A DNA stretch of 64,000 bases from Toxoplasma gondii ME49 (Eukaryota; Apicomplexa; Conoidasida; Eucoccidiorida; Sarcocystidae): contig NC_031478.1 of NCBI RefSeq assembly GCF_000006565.2, positions 2,897,874-2,961,873 on the forward strand, read 5' to 3'. How positions within the stretch are numbered: position 1 is the stretch's first letter; the number at the start of each line of letters is the position of its first letter. The notes beneath the pieces were generated by a model, which worked only from the letters and a program-made list of their open reading frames with translations, had not been told where the DNA came from and made no database searches. Both the position numbers and the translations under genes were made by a program. This document shows, piece after piece, positions 44,185-55,778 of this stretch.

Positions 44185-46178
44185 GTGAGTGCGGCTTTCT
44201 CCTTTTTACCACCAATGCAGAGTCAAGCACGCCTCTGCCTTGCCCTCCGTCAGGATCATATCATAAATGCGTAGCCAAATGAAGCCGAATACAAAGTCCT
44301 CCGCCTCGTGACTCTTCGGAGGCGGAGAGAACAGATGCGATAAAGATTCGGGCGTTGCAAATGGACGGGTGTACGGTAATATGAGATCGCAGAAAGAAGC
44401 AAGGCAACTGAAAAACATGAAACGGAAAGGATGAAAGGAAAGCTGAGTGCAACATAGATGAGGTACAAAAACAAATACAGATCCAACCAGTGAGCTGCGA
44501 GGGTGGAGGCTCTTCAGGAGGGAACATGCGTGTAGTGGAGACTTGTGTTGTGTGTCTAGAGTTTCTCGCTTCGAACTAAAATCGGAATCATCAGCAGATT
44601 GTGGAATGCTCCACCACTGTTGCGCCTTGTTCTCGTACAAAGTGCGGCAAGCATCGTGACCGACATTCGTGTCCCCTACGTCGAAGGAAAAGGAAATATT
44701 TTCCGATTATTTCCTCCGTCTGAACCTTGGAAAGAAGCAGTAAAATCCAAAGCAACTCGACAGTGGGGCGAGCAGAGAGGAACACTTGAACGGGAAGACA
44801 ACACGACTTTTTTCTATTTAGAACAACGGCGCCAGGAGTGCACGGCTTGTGGAGGAGACGCTTGCAGCACAAAGGAACAGTGAACTCCGACTATGGAGAG
44901 GTTGCGAAGTGTGAACAGGCGGCAGATTGAAAAGGGTCAGATACACAAAGTGATCGAAACGAAGAGTCGCAAAACTTCGTCTCGAAGACAGAAGGAACTG
45001 CTCACTCCGTCTTGCCTTTCTTCTGTGTCGCCGTGTTCCGTCCTAGATTATGTACGAGGACACCAAAAATTGAAAAATCAGTATGGCTGACGTGATCTGC
45101 TTCCACGCCTGTATTCGTTTCACATGCCGCCTTTGCAACCAGGACCACCATTGGCGGGCACGGCACGACCTACATGTTGTCACGAACATGCGCGCGAAAT
45201 ACCATAAAACACAAGAATAAAGAAAACTGCATGAGGCAATGCGCTCCGTTATGTGCTGGCATTTACCTGCGGAAGGCGGAGGCGCTCTCTCCGTGACGGC
45301 AGAGATCAACCGCGACAGTCGTGGATTCGAATTCACAACTTCGAGGTTCTAACGCGCGTCTTCTCCACGTTTCCTCCCTTCCACAGGCGAATCCGCACCT
45401 GTCTATCTCGGTTGCCGTCACCAAAAATAAAGGAAAAACAAGCTTGCACACCAACTAAATCACGCCATTAGAAAAGAACAGCTGACGATCACCGAAATAA
45501 TTCAATTCAATCTGACCGTGCAGAGAGCCCACGGGCCCTGCTAAAAGCCTATGCAATATACAAACCCGCAAGTTGCCAATTGAGAGTGCACCCGCCCGTG
45601 TCTCGCGCGAAAGAGGTCGACACATGTCAGCGCATTTTCTCGCTGTGCGACTCAGAAATCCATGCTTCTGGAGTGGGGTTCTGAACGAGTCCGGGGAGCC
45701 AGTTCGAGGTCTTCTTAAATGAACCGTTAGAAACAGAGAACGTTCATCTCTCCACAACTCTGTTTTTCTTCACTTAGTCAGATTTGCCCTAGCTACTTGT
45801 AGAAGAATAGAAGATTGGAGTTGGTTGTGCGCCTCGACTCTCACAAGCCGCCGAGGAGAAACTTCGTAAGTTGATTGAAATCGCTCTCGCTTACAGAATG
45901 CCATTTTTTTATCCTACTCAAAACAAAGCGACTTCTAAATGAGGCGGGGTCTCCGATCGTACACGGGGTCAACGTGATCAACAGTCTTGGGGGGTTCGTG
46001 GATAGACAGCCCCTCTATATCTCAACCTTTCACAGTTCCTCCGACCAAACTGTCTGCTTGTCTCAGGTTGACTTCCTGATCTCGGGCCAAATTAATCTGA
46101 GTTGTCTGTAGGCACATCTCTGGTTCCACCCGTGCCTTCGCTTTTCCTCTGCTACGTGGGCACTGAAACCGCCTGGAT
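44185..46178. other. Convergent intergenic region
   Basis: About 2 kb lies between rightward and leftward genes. Open frames at 44206-44640 (minus) and 44599-44883 (plus) overlap antisense and have no domains. One of them may include the missing second exon of the signal-peptide candidate. Otherwise I see nothing. Confidence 0.35.
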
Positions 46179-47005
46179 CTACACGCCGCTGGTGTCCGTG
46201 ACAATGCGAACGACATTGTTTTCTTCAGTTAGAGGGTCGGATTCTTTCAGGCGACGGCCATCGGGTCCCTCGGCATACAAGAAGTTCCGCTCCATTGCCA
46301 CATGCAGCATCCCCGCGAAATCGCGCATGCTGAAGCCAAAACACATCGAAAGCGACACAAACGGGAAAGCCAGTTTGATAGGTGTGCAAACCGTCCGAGT
46401 GCATGCGAACTCGAGCGCATCCACACTGTCGCGTCGTGCCATCCAGAATTGGGGTTAACCTCAAATACCGCAGAACTCTGCCGCAGCGAATAAACCCCAG
46501 ACGGCCTCGAATCCCAGAAAAACTCAACATAATACACGAAACATGGCGCAGCGGCTGTTCGACGCGTGTCCAACACACACACTCACATGTCACAGGAACT
46601 GTAGGAGAAACCGTCGCCACCGTTAATAAGCAAGATAAACGGCGGGGGTTCAACAAGAAAGGAGTCGCAACTCATACAAAGAAGAAGCAAGAGAAGAAAG
46701 GCAACTGTACTTGTTTGCTCGCATTTCGCGAGGCCTGTCAAACGCGCGGGGTATCCATTCGAGCATACAAACGCGAGAACATCTTCCGTTACAGCTTTCG
46801 TGATGATGGTCGAAAAACCACGTGCATGCAACTTCTTGCCACAACCGCCTATTGCATTCGTGAACACCTGAGGGCGTTGAAGCTGTCAGCTAGCCATACA
46901 AACGACCTCGCGTTTACACTCACATTCTCACACATACACACGAATAGTCAGAGATTGGTGTTTCCACATGCACACTCGGAAGGACATAAAAATATGTAAG
47001 AAAAG

Positions 47006-47040
<35 letters not shown>

Positions 47041-50000
47041 TGTCCTTTTGTTGAGCATGTAAACGGAGCCTGTCGGCGCGTCGGCATCCGAAAACCTGAG
47101 TAGAGGGCCCTTTCACTTTTACACGAAAGTGGTCTTACCGTGTGTTGCGAGGAACGAGGAGACACTCTGCATACAAATTAGCGCCTTTCGACCCTGTGGT
47201 GTTCCAGTGCCTCACAGGGTACACCGGGACACGGTTCCCCAAACGTGTAACTGCTGCGCGAATTGCCTTGAGAAAGACAGAGACGCAGGACGCAGAGAGA
47301 GTGAGAACGACAGGAGACAGTGAGGGCTGAACCGGAGGCAGAGACTGAGAGAACAATACAATAGCCTTGCCACTATTAAGCACAACCTTCACCGAGAGTG
47401 CAGTTTCACTTAACATGTCCAGAGATACCACCCGGAAAAGCAAGGAAATGAACTCGGGCGGGTCACAGTGGGCATCTCGGCTGTCGCTCACGTGCGCTTG
47501 TACAGAAGGGTCCATACTAACGGAGAGACTGAGAAAACAATAAACGCACGCAAATCTCTGCAGGGGTAGACTCAGAGCGGTAAGCAATCAGTCAGCGAAC
47601 ACAGATGTGCTGTAAGAGTTCCCAGACTGCATGATGTCATCTCGCACACTTGCAGTGATATGCACATAGGCGTGTATGGGAATGCTCACAGGGAGAGCCC
47701 ACAGTCGCTCCGTTAAGAGGCACCACGAAGCTTCAGAATACAAGCAGGGCTGAATAGTATTTTCTAGCACATTATGTGGTGTTAAAAGTATGTCCGCCAC
47801 AGCCATGAAAGCATCTGTATACAAGCGTCACACATACGCATTCCAGTATACGCATCTACTTATCTCTAACTACAATCTACATGTATACACAAATGGCTTT
47901 AGTTACATACGGACACAGTTAGGGATGTATACGTAGGAGGAAATGCAGCTATTCAGTAGTCTCTATTTCAATTTATAGATGCACTGCACTGCTTAGGCGC
48001 ATAGATCTGCGAACGCTGCTTTCGGCATGTGAGCAGCACGTACTTCGTGGACACCTGAGGAGCCGTATCGGTATATGACCATGTCTTTGATTTTTTCCAG
48101 GCGCGACGCATTTTTATCGTCGACGGGTTTCAACTTTCTTGCCTTCTCGCGCGTGGCCTCGTCCATCATGCAGAATTTGTCGTCGGCGTCTGCTCGGGTA
48201 TAGAAGGTGCAGTCGCCCGCCTCGTAGAGGACGTATTTCTTTTTATAATCGCGACAAGAAACACCAGCAAGCGCAGGGCAAAATAAAACAATCGACTGTG
48301 TCACCTGCTTCACGGAAATCAACAGAGCGTCCACGCCATGGAGAGTGCCTGCTAAGTCGCGGCAGGAAGACTTGATCCTGCCTATGATTCAACAGACGTG
48401 AAGGCGCTGAAGATCTAACCGCCCAACAGCGACGCATGCATACAGAGGTACGTGTGCACATGCATGCCCAACAGAACGGCACTGTTGGCGGAGAGTGAGG
48501 GCAGCAGAAAAGGTGCGTCGACGTGCAAAGAAGGAACCGAAATACAACGCCAGACCGAGTACGCAGGCGTGCGAATCCAGATCATGGCAAAGAGAAGGCA
48601 TTACATATATCCCGCTAGTCCCGGAAACATTTTAATTGGCTCTGTGTCTCTGCGAAGAACAAGCCAAGCGACGCGTCCAGTCAAAGCCATATTCTTTCCT
48701 GAGGCGAGGAATGCGCGACCGATGGATCGTCGCCACTCCTCTGCCAGCCTGGCGGGTCTACATACAGCGCACCAAAGCAAGAGCACTCTGCACGGAGCCA
48801 ACGACCCCCACTTCTCTACATAATTATTCATCTTTTGAAATGTGTACGACTCTTCGAATACACCTGTGGATGCACTGTTGTAGGGCGAATCACCTGTGCG
48901 CCTGAGAGAGCGTGTTCATGCATGGACAGGGGCTGCCCACGTGCATCAGTGGACATACACGTGCTTTCCGATACCGCAAGAATACCGTAACAAAACGTAC
49001 GTGAGAGACCGTTGCTGAAGGCTTGCGCAGTTCGATAGGCCAGCGTCCACGAAGACAGGCACGAGGGAGATAGACCAAGGAGAACTGTCAAACCAGATAT
49101 GAAAAAAAGACGGACAACCGATGACGCATCGAGCACCGGGCCTCTCGCAGTTACCTGTTGCTTCATTTTTTGAAGAAAACACTCTGCCAAGGCGCTGCAC
49201 ATGACTAGCGGTTGGTTTGTGAACTTTTCCGAGATCTTCATCACGTTCCTGTCCGCGTCTCCTCCCTGCAAGAGCGGCCGCCCACACGCAAGCGTGAGAA
49301 ACGCACGGTCAAAGACGTCAAATATCGCAGTCAGACACTGGCTACTTGTCAACGCTCGACCTCACCATATCCTGCAAGCGGTCTACACACAAATGTCGAC
49401 AAACATAAGGGGCCCCTCTCCAAAGACGTCTCGAGTTCTCTCGTCATCTCGTACTGCTTCTCCCGGTATCGTTGTCAGAAGAAAGTGCCACAGAGAACGA
49501 TCAAAGTGAAAGCTCTAGATGTGAATAAACCAGGTCCCTAAGAGCGACAGCCGGGGAATACAATCGCACAAAACACATAATCATCTATCGATACGTCTCA
49601 CACACACTCTCTCTTTGTACAAATACTCCGATAGAAATTCATATGTAAGCATATATATATATATATATATATATATACTTTTATATGTCTGTCTGTATGT
49701 AGAACTTGCTTTTTGTATGCATCCTACAACGAGACCAAGCAGGTCAACAATATATACTTCACTGGGCAACATGTTCACACACACGATTTTTGTGAACAGC
49801 GGCCGCAGCCCTCTGGTGGTCTTACCACATCGCACTTATTCAGGACAAGAACAAAGGGGAATCGAAGCTCGACGAAGACTTTAACCTGAAGAGACGGAGA
49901 GAAGAACAGAGAAAGGAGAATAACGGAAGGTCCAGGCACAGACATAAGGCAAAACGTGACTGAGGCGAAAGAAAAAACATCACAAAACAATGCAAAACAC

Positions 50001-50695
50001 TTCATCCCAGCCACGCACACACGTCCGGCAAGCCTCTCGTTTTTTTCTGCTCTGTCTCTTCATGCACAAACAGCGAAAAGACGTCTCGGGGGAAAAGCGA
50101 AGAAACTCGCTGTTGCAACTCTCAGCCCCACTGTGCATGTGCACCATTGGAGTAAAAGAAGACAGCTCGAACAAGACAGAGAATAGCCTGTCACCATAAC
50201 ACATTGTTATACATATATGTATATATATATATATATATACGCTTGTGTATATATACATTATATACAAGAAATATATTTTCTCTATAAAATTATCATAAGA
50301 CCTCCGCTTTAACATCTATGGGTTCTGTGATCTGCGTCGATTCTTACAAGCTCCATGACGCGTTCTTTATCCCAAGCAGTTAAGTCGTTGCCGAGGTTCC
50401 TTGGCTCCCAGTCTTCTTCGTATTTTGTCGGCTCTGCAGACACAGCTGGGCCCTTCCTCAGGCGTGCGTCGAAAGTTCTCAAAACCGTTTCGATGAGCGG
50501 CTGCTGGGCGCCGTACCCGCTGAACTGCTGGCTGAAGGTCAGCACGAGCGAGCTGGAAACAAATAGAAGTGCTCAAAAAAGTAAGCGACGTCACGCAGCA
50601 AAAAGCAAAACAACGCGCTTCTCTACGACTACGTGTAGCCATGGCAGCTGGCAGATACAGGTACAAGCATACACCTGCGCACATCTATACACATA

Positions 50696-50728
<33 letters not shown>

Positions 50729-53233
50729 CCTACACATCTGTGGAGGAACAGGTGGATTGTTTGCTGACTGCGTAGAGATTTCAGGCAGCACGAGGAATTT
50801 CTCGAAGATCACACATGACACATTCTTATAGAAGGGGCAAATGTATAAGCTTTAAACGAACAGAGTTGTGTTCTTGTTCTTCCGTAAGCGCAGGCATGTC
50901 GACCGCCCTCTGCATGCACGCGTGTCGAAGTGCCGCAACCTGCCTCTGCTCGTCTCCGCAATCAATTAGGGAGGGAGCACAAATTTGGCCGCCTACACGC
51001 GACCCCATGTCCGCACATATACACGCTTACGCAGGCATCCACACGAATAAACAGGAATCTTACACAGCTTCATACAAACAGAGGTACATTATATATGTAT
51101 AGAGGTCCCCTTGGTGAAACATGTCCACAAAAGGCAGAGACTAGGCCGGACTGCTACCTGTAGCTCTTCGGAGAGCACATGATCACGGACCACTTTCATC
51201 TATTTGAGTGTGCATGTATGCTTTGTCATTGACGTTTTTGACTCACCTGTTAGTTGCCTTTTGACGTCGAGCAATCGACGCCCAACGACTCCAAAGGTTA
51301 TTAAAGATCCAGAGCTGCATCTCCTCCATCAGCCACGCATGGTCCTGACTAGCGTCATAGCCGATGGTCGTCTCTCCCTGCGAAAAGATGAAAACATTCT
51401 CTCGTTTCTTTCACTCCCCAACCCTCTCTTCAAGACTCCACAGACGTCGCGGATGCCTTCAGAGTGTTGTTCACATGTCGCGCTTGGTAGAACTCCAAGC
51501 GCACAGAAGAGGAAACACAGAGAGGCTGAGAGAGAAGAGAGGAGAAGAAGCAGAGGAAAAACGACCGAGAGGCAGAGAAAGCAAAGGTAACGCGGAGGAG
51601 AGACGAAAGCAGAGAGTAGGCAGCGAGCCGGAGGAGGCGTGAAAGAGAAACGCTTGGAAATGCAGTCTGTCCTTTCTTTACAAGAGCAGCCCCGTGACCG
51701 CGAAGTTCTTCTTTATAGAGGTCCTCTTTGCAAGCAACCCTTTCCTCCCGCCTCCAGCGCAGAGCGATTTTCCTGTTCTATTCCTTACAGATCTGTGTTC
51801 CTTGATTCCTTTCCCGGCTCCATTACGTCCTTTCCTTTTTTCTGTCATGCCGGATGTTGTCAACACATTCGTGCGCCCGTCATCCCAAGTTCGTCAGGAG
51901 ATCTGTTACGTTACGCTCAACTGTATGTATAAGGCAGGCCGGCGACTGCGGATCGCGTTGGAGCTCCTTGTTGCATGGGTCGTCTACAAGAGTTTCGAGA
52001 GGCCTTTGCCCCGGTGACGTCTCCTGTTCGTGTCTTGATTCGTCGGATCATCAGGACCCTCATATAGAGCCCTGGGCACCCTTCAGTATATTCTTAGCGC
52101 CTTCGCCCACCTTCTCATTTGTCGTTCCCGAAACGTCGATGACATGCATGAGGACATCAGCGTGACGGAGATCGTCGAGGAACTTGTTTCCGAGTCCACG
52201 GCCTTCGTGAGCGCCAGGGATCAACCCCGCCACATCCAGGAGCTTCACGGGAACAAATCGCCGGCCGTTGAGGCACCGCCCGTAGCGCGGACTGCACTGA
52301 CACTCGGGGTTGCTGAAGCCGCCGAGGCGACAGTAACAGAGACAGCAGAAGAGACGCTTCCGAACTGCAGCGAAGTCGCGAGAAGATTAAAGAACTCCTG
52401 CGCATTCACCACCATCCCCCGCCTCAGAGAGCTGAGCATTCGTTTATCCAGCCTGGGGTGAAAGCGCCCTTTCCTCCAATTTCCTCGGGACCTCCAAAAA
52501 CACGGCAAAAAAAGCGCGGTCGTTCTGCAGGCGCCAGTCAGACGACTTCAGGACGCGAAGCGCCTCCGTCGAAGTCTTTCCAGCGTTTTTGAATTTGAGC
52601 ATGTGCACAGCAGCAGTGGCGCCACAGAGGGGTGGCGAGGAGAAGCAGAGAACAGGAAGAGGCGCGGGAGACACAGCAAGACGCATCCGAACATCGGTGG
52701 AAGAACGGGAGGAACAAACTCACTTGGTGCACGGGCAGTCTGTCAGAAAGAAGCCGATGCCCTCATTAGGATTGATGGTCGTGAAAGGGAAGTTCCCGAC
52801 TTTCGCATTTGACCCTTCAGTCGCGGCATTGAAGAACGTCGACTTTCCTACGCAGAAAGACAGAAAGCCTGAACACGATTTCGCGTCAGCGCAGAAAAAC
52901 AGAGGAACCCGTAACGCGTTTCAAGCTGCATCGATTCGACGCTCCAAGTGTCCTCTTGTGGCTGTGAATTTGTCTTTCTCTGTCTCGGAACCGTCGCCCT
53001 CTGTCTGTGAATCTCTCTGACTGTCTCCTGTCCCGCTGTGTTTCCTTCGTTAAGCTTCATTGTGAAAGATGTTGACAGAGTCTCCCACTCGAAAGAATGC
53101 CATTGGTTTTACCCTGCCCCTGTGTGATCTGCAACCGGATTCGCTGTACAAACACCTCCTCTGGGGAGGCCGCTGTCCCCTCACCTGCCGACGGTTTCCC
53201 CACGCAGCCGATGATGAAATCGGTGCCTCCCAT
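46179..53233 (-). CDS. Archaeal-type YchF/OLA1-like translation GTPase
   Basis: Ten exons: 53233-53185, 52847-52724, 52312-52111, 51377-51247, 50552-50348, 49885-49826, 49265-49155, 48238-48044, 47266-47139, 46329-46179. All phases close on 451 residues. G1 is GKPSAGKST (12-20), completed by the first splice. G3 is DVAG (84-87), followed by [21 protein letters not shown]4 is NKCD (253-256). The C-terminus is a TGS domain that starts after VPVYPV and ends [20 protein letters not shown]. The [23 protein letters not shown] signature and the Cys-rich segment [18 protein letters not shown] match the archaeal branch of the YchF family rather than classical eukaryotic OLA1. YchF proteins associate with ribosomes, so a role in translation is inferred. 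The weakest boundaries are the acceptor at 48238 (AAAAAG) and the donor at 52111 (GTGGGC); both keep the family alignment. Four introns contain (TA)n runs. Confidence 0.9.
47010..47037. repeat. (TA)n microsatellite in GTPase intron 9
   Basis: An uninterrupted TATATA run of about 27 bases lies between the exons ending at 47139 and starting at 46329. Confidence 0.9.
49650..49677. repeat. (TA)n microsatellite in GTPase intron 6
   Basis: An ATATAT run of about 27 bases lies between the exons at 49885-49826 and 49265-49155. Confidence 0.9.
50213..50240. repeat. (TA)n microsatellite in GTPase intron 5
   Basis: An ATATAT run, interrupted by one GT, lies between exons 50552-50348 and 49885-49826. 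The flanks are also AT-rich. Confidence 0.85.
50692..50728. repeat. (TA)n microsatellite in GTPase intron 4
   Basis: An ATATAT run with a single GT interruption lies between exons 51377-51247 and 50552-50348. Confidence 0.88.
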
Positions 53234-55778
53234 GGTGGATTTCAAAGTGAAGCAGAAAAGGACTGGGAGACGGTCGGCCCGAGGGATGTGACGGCAAACG
53301 AGAAAATAAGAGGTCAATGAGAAAAACGCCGGGAGAGAAGAGAGACTCGCCGACAGAACAGTGATTCAGAGACAGAAGAGAGATCTAACGCCAGAGGACC
53401 GGGATAAACGAGGCGAGAGGAAAAGAGGGTCAGTATCGTCCCCACAGGCTATGTCTGCTGAGAAGGCCCCTACGTCGTGAGGAGTTCCTGTGAAGTTTGT
53501 GCAAGTGCATTCTCAGCCTCTGTTTCGTGACGGCCGATTTAGAAACGAACCTCAAGTCTCAGGCCATCTTAAAAGACACGCGGGGGGCGCGGTGGGTCCA
53601 CACCACTGCCAAGCGACAGACAATGGGCGCGTGACTCTGCGTTTTTCTTCTTCCTTGCCTCACAATGGTGGACACTCAAGGCCCGAGAAGGAGAGAAGAA
53701 GAGAGCAGGGCTGCTCAGGCGAACGCCACAAAAAAAATATTTTCTCCGTTGTTTGAAGGAGCAGGGTGAGTCGCACTGCGATGCTCTCACCCGTCGTGCA
53801 AAGAAGATGAACGAACGGACGCGCGCCGTTGTTTCCTCTCCGGCGATGGGCAGCACCGTCTCCGACGGGGAAGCAGCGGCCCCAAAGAGACGAAGAGCGA
53901 ACGCGAAAGAGGAGAGAAGAGAAGAAGAGAAGAAAAGCAGGGAAACGAAGAGGTGAGTTCTGTTTGAACTTGCCTTAAAATTGATCTCCCTTCTTCTGCA
54001 CCTTCCAGGGCAGAGCAGGTGCAGCTACGAACTCGCGGCTGTGCACGGCCTCCGAGAATTTTGGCTCGCCTTGGAAAACTGTGGGGAGCTGGAAACTGAA
54101 GTAAGAGTAGACGAGGTCAAGGAGAAAGGGAGGGAAGGCGGAAATCAGAGAGAGAGAGAGAGAGAGAGGAGAAGATTCGTGGATGGGACGAGGGTTGCGA
54201 CGAGGCAAGGAGACACCGTGCGACACAAAATAAAGTAGAAATAAGACGAAAGACGGAGAACACAACGAGTACCGACAGAACGACAGTAGGAAGCCGAAGA
54301 AGAGAAGGGCAAGGAAAGGAGGGTCAGATCATTCCGCAGGGTCCTCTATTCAAAGAGGTAAAGTTTGACGTGGAGATCACACAGAGACTCAAAGTCGAAG
54401 AGAAGACAAATCAGAGTTAGAGCGGAAGGAAGTGAAGGACTGGATTTCTCGTCGACCTTACAGAGGCAGCCGAGAGGAAGACGCTGCCGTAGTGGAGAGG
54501 CAGGAGAAACGGAGGAAGCGGGCGAGAAATATGGAAACGGAAGGAGGAACCATCCAGGGACGGCGGGAGAAGAAGCGTCTGTACAAGAAACACTCGCTTT
54601 TGCGCAGATCTGATTCCTGTAAAGAGCAACGAAGTGACCTCCTGTGTGCCTTCTTCGTCCTGGGGAACGGAAACAAAGAATTTTCTGCTTCTCCGTCTTC
54701 TCTCGTTAGACGACGACCTGGCGAAAAGAGAAGAAGGCGAAGAAGTGAAGGGATAGAGGTGGGTTGTTTTCTCGCGCTTCTGCTTGCGCTTCCTGGAGAA
54801 AAAGTGAAGGAACGCATGCATGTGAGAAGCGTTTCAGCGTTCTTGAATCGATTCTCGGGTCTTTTTTCTGCGTCGGCTCGCCAGCACAGTCGGCGGCTCG
54901 CTGTGGGATTCGAAGAAACAGGCGACTATGTTTCGCCCTGCATGTTTTCTTCTTCTTTTCTTTCAGCCTCTGTCGACTTTTCCCAGTCGCGCTCCACTCG
55001 AAGGCACGCGTTTTTCCTCCGCGTCCACCGTGTTGTTTTCGCCGTCGCGTCTCCTCTTCTCTTCTCGAGTTCCCTCCAGATTATTCGCCTCCCAGTGGTC
55101 TTCGCCTTGGGCTCTTCTACCCCAGATCTTTTTCTGCTGGTTCTCGCTTTTCTCTGCCCTCCTTCGGTGTCCAGCGGTTGGGTTTCCTCGCTCGTTTCTG
55201 TCGGCTTTTCGCAGTGTCCCGTCCGTGTCTGTCTTTCGTTTCTCTCTCTCGACAACGGCTTCCACATCCGAGAAGCGCGAGCCTGTTTTCCGTCTCCCTC
55301 GCCCGGCTTCTCTCCTCACACCTTTCGGGCCTCCGACTGCCTCGATCTCGGGCGGTCGAGAGACTTTTCTCCAGCTCTTTTCTGCGACTTCTCCACCTCC
55401 ACCGGTGGTTTCTGCCTCGCCCTTTCTCTGCTCCGCTTTCCTTCTCTCTGCTGCCTACCGTCGACCTACCTCAGAGCACTTCGTCGGCTCAGTCAGAACC
55501 CGGTGTCGGCTTCTGGGGTGGGCTCAAGAGAAGATGAAGAAGAAAAAGGTGGCGACACAAAGGAGGCTCGTCCCTTTCCTGGCAAGGACAGCTATCCTTC
55601 GCTCTTCTCTGGCAATCCTGTTCTGAACCCTATCACTGGCACTCTCTAACAGCGTCCTTCTGCCATTCCTCGTTCTCGCCGTACCTCTTCCTGCCTCTGA
55701 GAACCTCGTTTCGTCGGCCCACACCTCTGCGCACCCTGGCCAGTACTCTTCTCTCCGCTCCGACTCCACTCTTCGCAA
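53234..55778. other. Divergent intergenic region, probable shared promoter
   Basis: About 2.5 kb separates the GTPase and RPC3 start codons, which point away from each other. The left half is purine-rich on the plus strand (AGA-type), including a (GA)n run at 54148-54169. The right half from about 54930 is strongly pyrimidine-rich, as expected for a rightward leader. Long open frames occur here in several frames at once (for example 54432-55649, plus) because of this composition; I do not count them as genes. Confidence 0.45.
54148..54169. repeat. (GA)n microsatellite
   Basis: An AGAGAG run lies in the purine-rich part of the divergent region between the GTPase and RPC3 genes. Confidence 0.88.

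Noticed and set aside
54432..55649. 405-codon plus-strand open frame between the GTPase and RPC3 starts
   Set aside because: It opens with GTG, overlaps other long frames on both strands, has no domain, and lies in purine-rich then pyrimidine-rich sequence where stop codons are naturally rare.
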